The translations under genes were made by a program, and so were the position numbers. Source: UA16 sp905478895 (GTDB taxonomy: Bacteria > Bacteroidota > Bacteroidia > Flavobacteriales_D > Sanyastnellaceae). Taken from it: DNA of 64,000 nucleotides. The DNA lies in contig CALSQO010000001.1 in NCBI GenBank assembly GCA_943788495.1, forward strand, positions 248,001 to 312,000. Reading direction: 5' to 3'. Below the pieces are notes generated by a model, which ran no database searches, was not told where the DNA came from, and worked only from the letters and a program-made list of their open reading frames with translations. This document shows, piece after piece, positions 1 to 8,784 of the stretch (position 1 is the stretch's first letter; the number at the start of each line of letters is the position of its first letter).

Positions 1-567
1 GCCGTTTTTGTAAGTGGACACGCCACCAATGCCCAGGTAGAAACCCCCATAGTCAAGGATTCGTTCTGCTTGGCTGAGGTTGCCGGTAAAGCAATGCACC
101 ACACCGGTGAGGGATTCGTCATTCAACGCATCCAAGGCTTCAAATAGAGCGTCAAATGCCTCCCGAACATGGATCACAATGGGGAGATTGAGCGATTTGG
201 CCCATTGTACTTGCTGCCGGAACGCTTCGTGCTGAATCTCCAACGTGGTTTTGTCCCAATGCAAGTCGAAACCAATTTCACCAATGGCTACGTAGTGGCG
301 TCCGGAGGAGTGAAGCGTTTCGTCAATGGTCTGCAATTCTTTTTGCCAAGCACCGGGCTTGACGTGGCAAGGGTGCAATCCCATCATACCGAAACAGCGC
401 TCCGGCCATTCATCCATCATGGCGTGAACCCGTTCGATGGATTCACTATCGATGTTGGGCAGTAGAAGGGTTTTTACGTCCGCTTCCATGCAGCGTTCCA
501 TCGCCGCAGCGCGCTCTCCGTCAAAGGCGGGTTGGTACAAATGGGTGTGGGTGTCGATGAGGTGCAC
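1..567 (-). CDS. tatD: TatD family metal-dependent hydrolase (C-terminus outside window)
   Basis: Metal-dependent nuclease/hydrolase of the TatD family, a TIM-barrel cytosolic enzyme. The reverse strand reads from a GTG at 567 into HLIDTHTHL, which carries the family's first HxH metal site; GLHPCH, the metal-site GEIGFD and the VIHVRE histidine follow. The frame is open to base 1, so about 189 residues are visible and the last quarter of the usual ~255-residue protein lies off the window. No ATG occurs in a useful place, and the family normally begins directly with this HxH strand, so GTG is chosen. Family is certain; the precise nuclease role is not. Confidence 0.92.
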   Translation of the reverse strand, partial: MHLIDTHTHLYQPAFDGERAAAMERCMEADVKTLLLPNIDSESIERVHAMMDEWPERCFGMMGLHPCHVKPGAWQKELQTIDETLHSSGRHYVAIGEIGFDLHWDKTTLEIQHEAFRQQVQWAKSLNLPIVIHVREAFDALFEALDALNDESLTGVVHCFTGNLSQAERILDYGGFYLGIGGVSTYKNG

Positions 568-624
568 GGCGCGAAGTTAGTGAGGAAGCAGGGTTAGTCG
601 TGCGGCGTGCACTGCGGCCTATGA

Positions 625-1410
625 TCAAAATTCAATTTGACCTGTTGCAAAGGTGATGGCATGCCCAAAGACCAGCACACGGTTGGCCAAAACTTCGCAT
701 TGCAGTTCCCCACCACGGGTGGAAATCTGACGAGCGTTCAAGTTTTTTTTACCCAAGCGTTCGCTCCAAAAAGGAGCCAATGAACAATGCGCTGATCCCG
801 TCACAGGATCCTCCAAAATAGTAGCCTGAGGTGTAAAGAACCGAGAGACAAAATCGCAATTTGTTCCGGGAGCAGTCGCCGCAACTCCACCGGGGCCTAG
901 GTTGATGCGGTCAAATAAAGGGCGGTCGATGACTAACTGGGCCACATCAGACTCATGGGGATAAACCAAGACAAAGTCCCGGGCTTTGAGGATTTCAAGG
1001 GGTTGAGCACTGAGCGATTCGGATATGGACTTTGGTAAATCTGCCGCTGTTGGAGCGCGATTGGGCAAGTCCATTCGGTAGCGGTCTTTGGACCGTTGGA
1101 CTTCGAGTTTGCCACTGATGGTTTCAAATGAAACAGCCATTCGCTGGGGTTCAAGGTGATTGAGAACCACGTGGCCCGCTGCTAAAGTTGCATGACCGCA
1201 CAGGTCGATTTCAATGTCTGGCGTGAACCAACGCAAACGATAATGACCCTGATCTGCAACCAAAAAGGCGGTTTCAGCGACGGCATTTTCCTGGGCAATG
1301 TGTTGGAGTGTAGCATCATCGTTCCAACGTTCGAGGACGACTACACATGCGGAATTCCCTGAAAACACTTGCTTGGTGAAGGCATCGACTTGAAAAAAAA
1401 GAGCGTTCAT
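625..1410 (-). CDS. PhzF family isomerase-like protein
   Basis: 261-residue protein of the PhzF/diaminopimelate-epimerase fold. The catalytic glutamate motif NAVAETAF (E46) is present, as are the CGHATLAAGH segment and the C-terminal DPVTGSAHC segment that closes the second half-barrel. Family members isomerise or epimerise small acidic or amino substrates, but outside phenazine clusters the substrate is usually unknown; no phenazine genes are seen here. It lies alone between tatD and the divergent exbB operon, about 58 bases from the tatD start. The start ATG at 1410 leads directly into the conserved first strand (ALFFQVDAF). Confidence 0.88.
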   Translation of the reverse strand: MNALFFQVDAFTKQVFSGNSACVVVLERWNDDATLQHIAQENAVAETAFLVADQGHYRLRWFTPDIEIDLCGHATLAAGHVVLNHLEPQRMAVSFETISGKLEVQRSKDRYRMDLPNRAPTAADLPKSISESLSAQPLEILKARDFVLVYPHESDVAQLVIDRPLFDRINLGPGGVAATAPGTNCDFVSRFFTPQATILEDPVTGSAHCSLAPFWSERLGKKNLNARQISTRGGELQCEVLANRVLVFGHAITFATGQIEF

Positions 1411-1487
1411 GAAGGTTCAATTTGCTTTGGTCATGGTGCGGGAATTGCGTGCATACGGAGCATGCTGAAATCTAACGGAAATTCTCT

Positions 1488-1518
1488 TTGCTCGTTGGTG
1501 TACCGCGAATTACATTTG
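1488..1518 (+). promoter_or_regulatory. Promoter of the exbB operon
   Basis: A TTG at 1488-1490 and TACATTTG at 1511-1518, 20 bases apart, fit the Bacteroidota consensus (-33 TTG, -7 TAnnTTTG). The exbB start lies about 66 bases downstream. Predicted by pattern only. Confidence 0.6.
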
Positions 1519-1584
1519 CACACTTGCGAAAGTGACGAACGATCGCAAAGCAACACGATTGAAATAACACGAATTAAGATTCAC

Positions 1585-2463
1585 ATGAAGAAGTTGTTTG
1601 CCCTCTTTGCAATTGCAGGGTTGATTTTCATCAATTTTCCGAACGCAACATTCGCACAAGATGCTGCGATGGAAATGACCGATACCACTGCCGTTGAGGC
1701 TGCTGGTGATAGCACCGCAATGGCTGCTGATTCCATGGCAGTTGACTCCATGGCTGCAGATTCCATGGCTGCGATTGCACCTGCTGTCGCGGATGAAGCC
1801 CCAGCCGAAGAAACCCGCGAAGTATTGAGCTTTCACCAAACGGTGAAGCGTTACTTCATCGAGGGCGGTGCCACTTTTATGGCATTCGTATTGATTTGTT
1901 TGATCTTGGGACTGGCCTTGAGCATTGAGCGAATCATTTACCTGAACATGGCAACAACCAACACGGGTAAGCTCGTGGAGGGAATTGAAGGTGCATTGGA
2001 GCAGGGAGGCGAAGAAGCTGCCAAAGAGGTTTGCCGCAACACGGCGGGCCCTGTGGCTACGATCTTCTATCAAGGCCTCGACCGATCTTCTGGCTCGTAT
2101 GAAGAAGTGGCCAAAGCCATCGAAGATTACGGCAGCGTTGAAATGTCGAAGCTTGAGCGTGGATTGAGCTGGATTAGCCTTTTCATTGCCTTGGCGCCAA
2201 TGTTGGGTTTCATGGGTACCGTTATTGGTATGATCTCAGCGTTTGATAAGATTGCGGAAGCCAATACAATCAATGCATCAATTGTAGCCGGAGGTATTAA
2301 GGTAGCCTTGATTACGACGGTATCGGGTTTGATTGTAGCCATCATCCTTCAGATTTTCTACAACTACATTTTGTCGAAGATTGACAGCATTGTGTTGGAC
2401 ATGGAGGAGGCGTCAATGGATCTTGTTGATTTGTTGTACAAGCGAAAGCTTCAAGGAAAATAA
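1585..2463 (+). CDS. exbB: MotA/TolQ/ExbB proton channel family protein
   Basis: Inner-membrane proton-channel subunit that powers TonB-dependent outer-membrane uptake together with ExbD. The 292-residue protein starts with a hydrophobic leader ending FAQ-DAA, then a low-complexity stretch with near-perfect repeats of ADSMA (bases ~1724-1772), then a first long membrane helix (FMAFVLICLILGLALSIERI) and the typical GLSWISLFIALAPMLGFMGTVIGMI two-helix channel region. The frame is open upstream to 1369, but the ATG at 1585 gives a clean signal sequence and lies after the promoter. The signal peptide plus periplasmic N-terminal extension is common in Bacteroidota ExbB. First gene of a four-gene operon with two exbD genes. 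Confidence 0.9.
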   Translation: MKKLFALFAIAGLIFINFPNATFAQDAAMEMTDTTAVEAAGDSTAMAADSMAVDSMAADSMAAIAPAVADEAPAEETREVLSFHQTVKRYFIEGGATFMAFVLICLILGLALSIERIIYLNMATTNTGKLVEGIEGALEQGGEEAAKEVCRNTAGPVATIFYQGLDRSSGSYEEVAKAIEDYGSVEMSKLERGLSWISLFIALAPMLGFMGTVIGMISAFDKIAEANTINASIVAGGIKVALITTVSGLIVAIILQIFYNYILSKIDSIVLDMEEASMDLVDLLYKRKLQGK

Positions 2464-2474
2464 TCCACGGAATC

Positions 2475-2954
2475 ATGGGTGATAAAGGATTAAGACTCGG
2501 CCTTTCCGTTTTGCGGATTGCGGTGATTGTTGCAGGCGTTGTGCTCAGCTACATGATCACCTCACGAAGCGGCACGGATGAGACGTTTGTCGAAGGCCAA
2601 GAGCGCTACGGTGCGCTTCTCGACGGATTGTTTTACATCATTTACTTCGTTGGAATTGCCTGTGCAGCTGCCGCAATTTTGTTCGGATTGGGATTTTTGG
2701 TCCTGAAATTGATCAACAATCCAAAAACCGTGATGGGAACAATCATCGGGTTTGTCGGCTTTGTAATTATCGGTCTCCTCAGCTTCTATGTGTTGGCGGA
2801 TGATACCGTGCTCAATGCTTACGAAGCGAGCGGAATCAAGGTCTCTGCCGGTGAAAGCCTCTTCGCAGGGGGCGGGCTGTATTTTGTCTATCTCTTAGGC
2901 AGTTTATCCATTTTCACAATCGTTGTGGCAGAAGTGCGCAGCGCATTGAAATAA
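2475..2954 (+). CDS. Small membrane protein of the exbB-exbD operon, unknown function
   Basis: 159 residues with four apparent membrane helices (about residues 10-27, 52-75, 84-108 and 133-152). I do not recognise a named family. Its place, 11 bases after exbB and 7 bases before the first exbD, is a recurring arrangement in Bacteroidota, so a role as accessory subunit of the ExbB/ExbD motor is likely by context only. Confidence 0.75.
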   Translation: MGDKGLRLGLSVLRIAVIVAGVVLSYMITSRSGTDETFVEGQERYGALLDGLFYIIYFVGIACAAAAILFGLGFLVLKLINNPKTVMGTIIGFVGFVIIGLLSFYVLADDTVLNAYEASGIKVSAGESLFAGGGLYFVYLLGSLSIFTIVVAEVRSALK

Positions 2955-2961
2955 GAGAAGA

Positions 2962-3786
2962 ATGGCACGCCGAGAATTAGCAGAAATCAACGCAGGCTCG
3001 ATGGCGGACATCGCTTTCCTGCTCTTGATCTTTTGGCTGGTCACGACCACCATTGATTCGGACGAAGGAATCAAGCGACAACTCCCTCCTCCGGTGCCTC
3101 CAGATATTGATGTGCCTCAGGCGAAGGAGCAGAATGTGTTCAATGTGAAGGTGAATTTCTTGGACGAATTGCTCGTTGAAGCGGAACCGCTGGACATTGA
3201 AGATTTGAAGGACAAAGCCAAAGATTTCCTCATCGCTACGGGAGATGGCATCATGGCCCACCCCGTAGGCCGAGAGACGGTGGGCAAAAACAGGGAAGTT
3301 GTTCTGGTGACGGGAGCCAATGGCAAAACCAATGCGGCTTTCCCAGAACGCCTCTGGGTAAGAAAGGTGGATGTAAAGCAACGGATTGCAGAATATGAAG
3401 CTTTCGTAGCCGCAGCCGAAGACGATAACCGGCGAAAAAATTACACCAAGGTCCTAGAGAATTGGGAAGACAAACTGGCCACGATTGAATTGCTCGGGGG
3501 CGATTACAAAGAGTTGCCTCCATCGGCTTTGATTTCGATGCAGAACGACAACGCCACAACGTACAATACTTATTTGCAAGTCCAGAACGAATTGCAATCG
3601 GCAGTGAATGAATTGCGCGATGAATTGGCTGTGGCGAAGTTCGGTCGCACTTACAAAGAGCTAGAGGATTTGTACGATCGCAATACAGAAGACGGTGAGT
3701 TGCTGAAGAAAATCATTGCGGTTCGTTCGGTATATCCGCAACGAATCTCGGAGGCCGAGCCGCGCGAAGGATCAACTTACTACTGA
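2962..3786 (+). CDS. exbD: ExbD/TolR family biopolymer transport protein (large)
   Basis: Proton-motive-force transducing subunit paired with ExbB. The N-terminus GSMADIAFLLLIFWLVTTTI contains the single membrane helix with the essential aspartate (MADIAF). The rest is periplasmic and, at 274 residues, roughly twice the length of a standard ExbD (~140-150), with an inserted charged, partly helical region after residue ~130. It is followed after one base by a second, short exbD. Large plus small ExbD pairs are frequent in Bacteroidota, where they may energise TonB transport or other envelope machines. Confidence 0.88.
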   Translation: MARRELAEINAGSMADIAFLLLIFWLVTTTIDSDEGIKRQLPPPVPPDIDVPQAKEQNVFNVKVNFLDELLVEAEPLDIEDLKDKAKDFLIATGDGIMAHPVGRETVGKNREVVLVTGANGKTNAAFPERLWVRKVDVKQRIAEYEAFVAAAEDDNRRKNYTKVLENWEDKLATIELLGGDYKELPPSALISMQNDNATTYNTYLQVQNELQSAVNELRDELAVAKFGRTYKELEDLYDRNTEDGELLKKIIAVRSVYPQRISEAEPREGSTYY

Positions 3787-3787
3787 T

Positions 3788-4261
3788 ATGGGAAAGTTTA
3801 GAAAAGGAAATAAGCGAGGCATGGCCACGATCTCGACAGCATCGCTGCCGGACATTGTATTCATGTTGCTGTTCTTCTTCATGGTTGCCACGGTCCTGCG
3901 AACCGAAGAAGAGAAGGTTCGATTGATTCGCCCTGAGGCATCTGAGTTGTACAAGATTGAAAAGAAGCACTTGATTCGTTATGTGAATATCGGTGTCCCC
4001 ATGGATCGACGCTATGGAACGGAGCCGGTCATGCAATTGAATGATGCTTTTTCCTCTCCTGAAATGATTCAGGACTGGGTCAGCACAGAGCGATTAACCT
4101 TGGCTGAATCTGAACAGAGCAAGATGTGGGTTTCCTTGAAGGTGGACAAAGACACGAAAATGGGAATCGTGACCGATGTGAAGCAGGAATTGCGCAAGGC
4201 CTCTGCCTTGAAGGTGTTGTATTCTGCTTCTGGCCGAGAACGTACCCAGTCGGAATACTGA
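3788..4261 (+). CDS. exbD: ExbD/TolR family biopolymer transport protein (small)
   Basis: 157 residues, the usual ExbD length. After a basic cytoplasmic start, the sequence STASLPDIVFMLLFFFMVAT forms the membrane helix with the conserved aspartate (LPDIVF). The ATG at 3788 follows the stop of the preceding exbD by one base. An in-frame ATG at 3716 would overlap the upstream exbD by 71 bases and gives no conserved sequence, so it is rejected. Last gene of the operon; no tonB gene follows in the window. Confidence 0.88.
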   Translation: MGKFRKGNKRGMATISTASLPDIVFMLLFFFMVATVLRTEEEKVRLIRPEASELYKIEKKHLIRYVNIGVPMDRRYGTEPVMQLNDAFSSPEMIQDWVSTERLTLAESEQSKMWVSLKVDKDTKMGIVTDVKQELRKASALKVLYSASGRERTQSEY

Positions 4262-4319
4262 ATATAGGTTCCGATGTTTGGCCTTGTTTGTGTCCTGAAA
4301 TGGCAGTGGGTGATATCTT

Positions 4320-4691
4320 TTAAGGTAGAATCCGAATGTGTAATTTATACGGATATCGAATCTTAATAGGCCATGTATTCTCGCGCAACCTTTGACGCAG
4401 CAAGTCGCATATAGGTATGACATGATGTAAGACTGTGCTGGAACCAAAAATCCATGCGTTGGCGTCTTGGAGCTTTTCGTCAGCTAGTTTGGATTCGAAT
4501 TCCGGCAAAGCACGCTCCCATTTGTGAAGGCCCGTCCATGGGGTTATAGCTTGAGATAGTAACCAGAAAATGAAGAGGCCTCCCAACGTCTTTTGAATCC
4601 AACGACGTCTTGTAGGTGCCGTAGATTCCGCGTATAGCCCGTGTTTTGTTGCTCTCCGGAAGTCCGAAGAGTGCCATTTTTTTTTCTTCAT
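4320..4691 (-). pseudogene. Probable truncated membrane-anchored SGNH-like protein
   Basis: A 123-codon reading frame sits in the 580-base space between exbD and the hydroxyacid dehydrogenase. It has a basic start, one hydrophobic helix (TLGGLFIFWLLSQAITPW) and then WIFGSSTVLHHVIP. This resembles the first block of membrane-anchored SGNH/GDSL-like proteins, in which a G-S-S/R segment follows a membrane helix, but it ends after about 35 more residues where a family member would continue for 200 or more. Start of the frame lies in a run of nine A. I infer a gene fragment; it may also be a spurious frame. Nothing convincing is seen in 4692-4841, although a second open frame (4480-4800, minus) overlaps it. 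Confidence 0.35.
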
Positions 4692-4841
4692 TTGGATACG
4701 AATCGATGACGATGGGCGCCTTTCTTGGAATTAGTGCATATTGCCCCGCATCATTTTTGCAGTTGTTTTTCTTTTCCAACCGCAGCAGTGAATTGGTCAT
4801 TATTCGCCTAGGAAATTTTTGAATGGCCAGTCAGGAAGGGT

Positions 4842-5783
4842 TCAAGAATTGCGTAACACTTTATCCGCGAGCACGTTGCTGAGCTTGAAATAGCTCTCAT
4901 GACTCCACCCAGCAACGTGAGGAGAGAGGACTACCCGCTCGTCGCTGGACAAGTTGTCCAGGGCTTCCGGACGAGCCGATAGCCCCTCTAAACTCTTCTT
5001 TTCATATTCGATCACGTCCAAGATGGCACCTTGAAGATGACCCGAGTCCAATCCGGCTACCACGGCAGTCGTTTCCACCACGGCCCCGCGCGATGAATTG
5101 ATGAGGATGACGGGTTTTTTGAACCGTTGAATCCAATCGGTATTTACCATTTTGAGCGTGATTTCGGTCAACGGGACGTGCAGTGAAACCACATCGCAAT
5201 GCTCAAAAATCACCGCGAGTTCGACCTCTTCAACGCCATATTCACCATGGAAGCCCCGTTTGATGAGGTCTTGAGCGAGCAACCTGCATCCGAATCCAGA
5301 GAGCCGCTGTGCGAAAGCACTCCCCATGTTGCCGTATCCGATGATCCCAACCGTTTTTGCGCCGAGCTCTGAGCCCCTATGCGCTTCTCGGTCCCAGCCG
5401 CCTTTTTGGACATGTTGGTGCCCTGTATGCAATTTGTGCAGCAACATGAGCAGCTGCCCAACCACATGTTCTCCAACGGAAGCCGCATTGCCTTCGGGTG
5501 AATTGATTACCCGAATGCCTCTTGCTTCTGCCGATTCAGTATCAATGTTTTCGAGGCCTGCACCGCTGCGCGCAATCCACTTCAACTGGGGCATTGCATC
5601 GAGCAGGCTGGAATCCAATGTGAGGCGCGATCGGAGCACAATGCCATGGACATCATGCAGGGCACCGTTCATGATTGAATCCCGGCCCATATCTATCTCC
5701 CATGAACAGGACATTCCCTCAGCGTTCAACCGTTCAAATAAAATAGGATGGACAGTGTCCAGAAAGACAACCCGTTTGTTCAT
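4842..5783 (-). CDS. D-isomer-specific 2-hydroxyacid dehydrogenase
   Basis: 313-residue NAD-dependent oxidoreductase of the SerA/GyaR family, cytosolic. The Rossmann nucleotide-binding motif GIIGYGNMGSAF is present, as are the catalytic Arg segment (LINSSRGAVVET) and the C-terminal Glu/His pair (DVIEYEKKS and LSPHVAGWSHES). It lacks the C-terminal ACT domain of long phosphoglycerate dehydrogenases. Substrate (3-phosphoglycerate, glyoxylate or another hydroxyacid) cannot be decided from sequence; no serC or serB neighbour is seen. Starts one base after the mgtE stop, so the two are co-transcribed. Confidence 0.88.
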   Translation of the reverse strand: MNKRVVFLDTVHPILFERLNAEGMSCSWEIDMGRDSIMNGALHDVHGIVLRSRLTLDSSLLDAMPQLKWIARSGAGLENIDTESAEARGIRVINSPEGNAASVGEHVVGQLLMLLHKLHTGHQHVQKGGWDREAHRGSELGAKTVGIIGYGNMGSAFAQRLSGFGCRLLAQDLIKRGFHGEYGVEEVELAVIFEHCDVVSLHVPLTEITLKMVNTDWIQRFKKPVILINSSRGAVVETTAVVAGLDSGHLQGAILDVIEYEKKSLEGLSARPEALDNLSSDERVVLSPHVAGWSHESYFKLSNVLADKVLRNS

Positions 5784-5784
5784 C

Positions 5785-7149
5785 TCACCCGAGAATCAAG
5801 CCGCTGATCAGACTTCCCACAGCGAAATAGATCATCAATCCGATGATGTCATTTACAGTTGTGATAAAAGGGCCGGTAGCCAGCGCCGGATCAATTTTGT
5901 AGCGGTGCAGCATGAGTGGAACGAACGTGCCAAAGAGCGCAGCGAAAATGATGACACAGAGCAAAGCCAGGCTCACGGTGATGCTCAATGACGTGCCGAA
6001 ATTAAGCAACAGGGTCACCCCTAAGATGATCAAGCCACAGATGAGACCATTGAGGATTCCCACACCCAATTCCTTCGATAAACGCCTGAGCAGGTTGTTC
6101 GTGTTGATGTGGCTCGAAGCCAAACCTTGCACCACAATGGCCGCGGATTGCACACCTACGTTTCCGCCCATCGCTGCAATCAGGGGAATGAACAGTGCCA
6201 TTTCGGCATTTTCCTTGATGTCAAACCACCCGATGACGTATGCACCGCCAATTCCACCGATCAGGCCAATGAGCAGCCAGGGCAGTCGGGCGCGGGTGAG
6301 TGTGATCACGCTGTCACTGGATTCTACATCTTCCGAGATTCCGCTCGCGAGCTGGTAATCCCGTTCGGCATCTTCGATGATGCTGTCGACGGCGTCATCA
6401 ATGGTGATACGACCCACCAGTTTTTGCTCTGAATCGACGACGGGCAAGGCAACCAAGTCGTAACGCTCCATCAACATGGTTGCCTTTTCAGAAGGCTCCT
6501 GCGCAAGGATTGTGACAATCCCTTCCTCTTTTTGCAATTCTGCGATTTTGGAGCGCGTGCTCTCAGCGCCCAAAAGAAGATGTTTCATGCTGAGTCGACC
6601 GGTCAGTCGATCTTCTGTGTCCACCACATAGACCGTGTAGACTTGGTGCAATTCTTCCGCTTGCCGTCTGATTTCTCGGATGGCCCGGGTTACCGTCCAT
6701 TCGGCTTGTACTTTGACCAGCTCCTTTGCCATCATCGCGCCTGCGGTTCCTTCTTCATAGTTCAGCAGATCTCGGATGTCCGATGCACGTTCGTCATTTT
6801 CCAAATGCCCGATGACCTCCTCTGCTTTGTTGGGAGGGAGTTCAGACAGAACATCGGTGGCATCATCCGAATCCAATTGTCCCATTACTCCTCCGGCAAT
6901 TTCTTCTGCTGTCATTCCCGACAGCAGATCGGCACGCTGATCCTCATCCAGTTCAATGAGCACGTCAGCTTTGACTTCGGTGTCCAGTAATCGGTAGAGG
7001 TAACTCGCAGACTCCAAGCGCATTTGGTCGAGAATCTCCGCGATGTCAGTAGCGTGTAAATCGCTTGCCCATGCGCGCAACTCTTTGTCCTGACCCGCTT
7101 GAATGCGGTCATTTAATTGCTGAATGAGGTTCTTATCGATGTTAATCAT
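5785..7149 (-). CDS. mgtE: Magnesium transporter MgtE
   Basis: 454-residue Mg2+ channel. The order is standard: MgtE N-domain of helical repeats (about residues 25-130, with LSELPPNKAEEVIGHL), two CBS domains (about 135-255) that sense cytosolic Mg2+, and a C-terminal part with five membrane helices (about 285-454, including PLIAAMGGNVGVQSAAIVVQ, the pore segment). Length and all domains are complete. First gene of a two-gene operon with the hydroxyacid dehydrogenase. Confidence 0.95.
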   Translation of the reverse strand: MINIDKNLIQQLNDRIQAGQDKELRAWASDLHATDIAEILDQMRLESASYLYRLLDTEVKADVLIELDEDQRADLLSGMTAEEIAGGVMGQLDSDDATDVLSELPPNKAEEVIGHLENDERASDIRDLLNYEEGTAGAMMAKELVKVQAEWTVTRAIREIRRQAEELHQVYTVYVVDTEDRLTGRLSMKHLLLGAESTRSKIAELQKEEGIVTILAQEPSEKATMLMERYDLVALPVVDSEQKLVGRITIDDAVDSIIEDAERDYQLASGISEDVESSDSVITLTRARLPWLLIGLIGGIGGAYVIGWFDIKENAEMALFIPLIAAMGGNVGVQSAAIVVQGLASSHINTNNLLRRLSKELGVGILNGLICGLIILGVTLLLNFGTSLSITVSLALLCVIIFAALFGTFVPLMLHRYKIDPALATGPFITTVNDIIGLMIYFAVGSLISGLILG

Positions 7150-7210
7150 GACACAGGGGTGCTGGCCAAAGTTAAACAGGACTTGCGAGTAGAGCTGTTC
7201 AGACCGGGAT

Positions 7211-7678
7211 TTACAGTCGCTTTTTTCGCTTGCTCTCGAAAAATGACTTGATCAAGGCACTGCATTCGTCCTCCAAAACACCTCGGTCAACGGTGGTTTT
7301 CGGATGAATCAATCGATCCTTGGAGTGGTTGCCCCACTTTTGAAAACCCCGTTTTTCATCCGAAGCTCCGAATACAATTCGTCCAACCCGCGTCCAGAAC
7401 GCAGCTCCGGCGCACATCGGACAAGGTTCTAGCGTCACATACAACGTGCATTGATCTAGATGCTTACCGCCCAAGAACTCCGAAGCAGCGGTGAATGCCT
7501 GCATTTCAGCGTGCGCAGTGAAATCATTAAGTCGCTCACACAAATTGTGGGCGCGGGCAATGACCTGATTGCGGGCTACAATCACCGCCCCGACGGGAAC
7601 CTCGTCCTGTTCAAACGCATGTTGCGCTTCGGCCAATGCCAGGCGCATAAAATGTTCGTCGTTTTTGGGCTGTTCCAT
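7211..7678 (-). CDS. tadA: tRNA-specific adenosine deaminase TadA
   Basis: Deaminates the wobble adenosine of tRNA-Arg(ACG) to inosine. 155 residues with the zinc/catalytic motifs TAHAEMQA (His and proton-shuttling Glu) and LEPCPMCAGA (PCxxC), both intact. A guanine deaminase-like role is possible for related proteins, but length and motif spacing fit TadA. It stands between mgtE and a glycosyltransferase on the same strand, with 16 bases to the latter. Confidence 0.9.
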   Translation of the reverse strand: MEQPKNDEHFMRLALAEAQHAFEQDEVPVGAVIVARNQVIARAHNLCERLNDFTAHAEMQAFTAASEFLGGKHLDQCTLYVTLEPCPMCAGAAFWTRVGRIVFGASDEKRGFQKWGNHSKDRLIHPKTTVDRGVLEDECSALIKSFFESKRKKRL

Positions 7679-7694
7679 TTTGGATGCGTTAAAG

Positions 7695-8753
7695 TTAATC
7701 GGTCACGAACCCCTGTAGAACTGAACAGGCCAAAACATTTGGCTCATGTGCGAAAATTTCTCCGGTTGTCGCAGGCAATGAACCCCGTTCCAATTCGGAT
7801 TGAGACATGGTGGCCATTCCCCAGCGCTTTTTCCAATGGCGCGCAAGTTGAAGTTGTTCCGGTTGTCCCGGCGTAGGAACCAGAATGGCTGATTTTCCGA
7901 GTGCGGCCAAGTCCAAAAGGGAGGAGTAGCCGGATCGGCAAACAACCGTCGTGGCGCCATGCAAGGCCGACGAAAGCTCAGCGCGCGATGGGTTGGGCCA
8001 GACCGTTAGGTTGCCTTCCTGTTCCCGCTGGCCCGACGGGCGTCCCGCGATCAAAAGCCCAGGCGCTGAATCGGACATGATCCACTGGCGCAGCGCAGCT
8101 TCCATGAGGCTTCGGTGCGGCTCTGGACCGCTGACCATTCCAACTCGGTTCCAGGGTCCTGTTTCCTCGGTCAAAGACAACCGGCTGAGCACTCCAATCG
8201 AAGTTTGATGCTGAAGAGGATTGGCTGAAGCGAGGCTGCCCGACAGTGCAAAATCCGAAGTGTCGGGAACCCAAACGGCTTTGAAACGTTGTGCTTGTTG
8301 GATGACAAATGCCTTCGCAATCCATCGCAGCGCATGCGGAACGGGAAGTTGTAATTGATGAGAAATCAAGGCAGAAGGCACCGTTGGATGAGCGACGCCG
8401 TAACAATTGTCGCTGACGATGTGCGAGAGGTTATGCTGCGCGACCTGTGCAACGGTCCATTGCTTCTCGGACCGAATACTCGATAGAAAAGCAGGGATTT
8501 GCAAGGCGATTTTGATCAGATTTCCGCGCCGGGCATACTTGATTTCGGGGCCTGGTTTGGTATGGAAAATCACATTGGTCCCCTCGAACTCCGTTCGAAG
8601 GAATGCAAGTGCCGTTCCCTTGGAAGCGACATGGACAACCCAATTTTGATCCAAGGCATGGGCAATTAAAGGCGCACTGCGGGTGGCGTGGCCCATGCCC
8701 CAGTCGAGAATTGCGAACAATACGCGAGGTCGATTGAATTCGTTGCCGTTCAT
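7695..8753 (-). CDS. MurG-like glycosyltransferase
   Basis: 352-residue GT-B-like protein. The N-terminal half begins RVLFAILDWGMGHATRSAPL, with the glycine-rich loop and GHxxR segment typical of MurG/UGT-like transferases. The C-terminal half has SGYSSLLDLAALGKSAILVPTPGQPEQ, matching the donor-binding segment (G..S..E/D and the P...Q/EQ end). Acceptor and donor are unknown; proteins of this type appear as stand-alone genes in many Bacteroidota. The frame is open upstream to 8918, but the ATG at 8753 is chosen because conserved sequence begins shortly after it and the longer version would overlap the divergent trmB. Confidence 0.82.
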   Translation of the reverse strand: MNGNEFNRPRVLFAILDWGMGHATRSAPLIAHALDQNWVVHVASKGTALAFLRTEFEGTNVIFHTKPGPEIKYARRGNLIKIALQIPAFLSSIRSEKQWTVAQVAQHNLSHIVSDNCYGVAHPTVPSALISHQLQLPVPHALRWIAKAFVIQQAQRFKAVWVPDTSDFALSGSLASANPLQHQTSIGVLSRLSLTEETGPWNRVGMVSGPEPHRSLMEAALRQWIMSDSAPGLLIAGRPSGQREQEGNLTVWPNPSRAELSSALHGATTVVCRSGYSSLLDLAALGKSAILVPTPGQPEQLQLARHWKKRWGMATMSQSELERGSLPATTGEIFAHEPNVLACSVLQGFVTD

Positions 8754-8784
8754 CCTGCCTAAGTTCCGTAATTTTACCGAGTCT

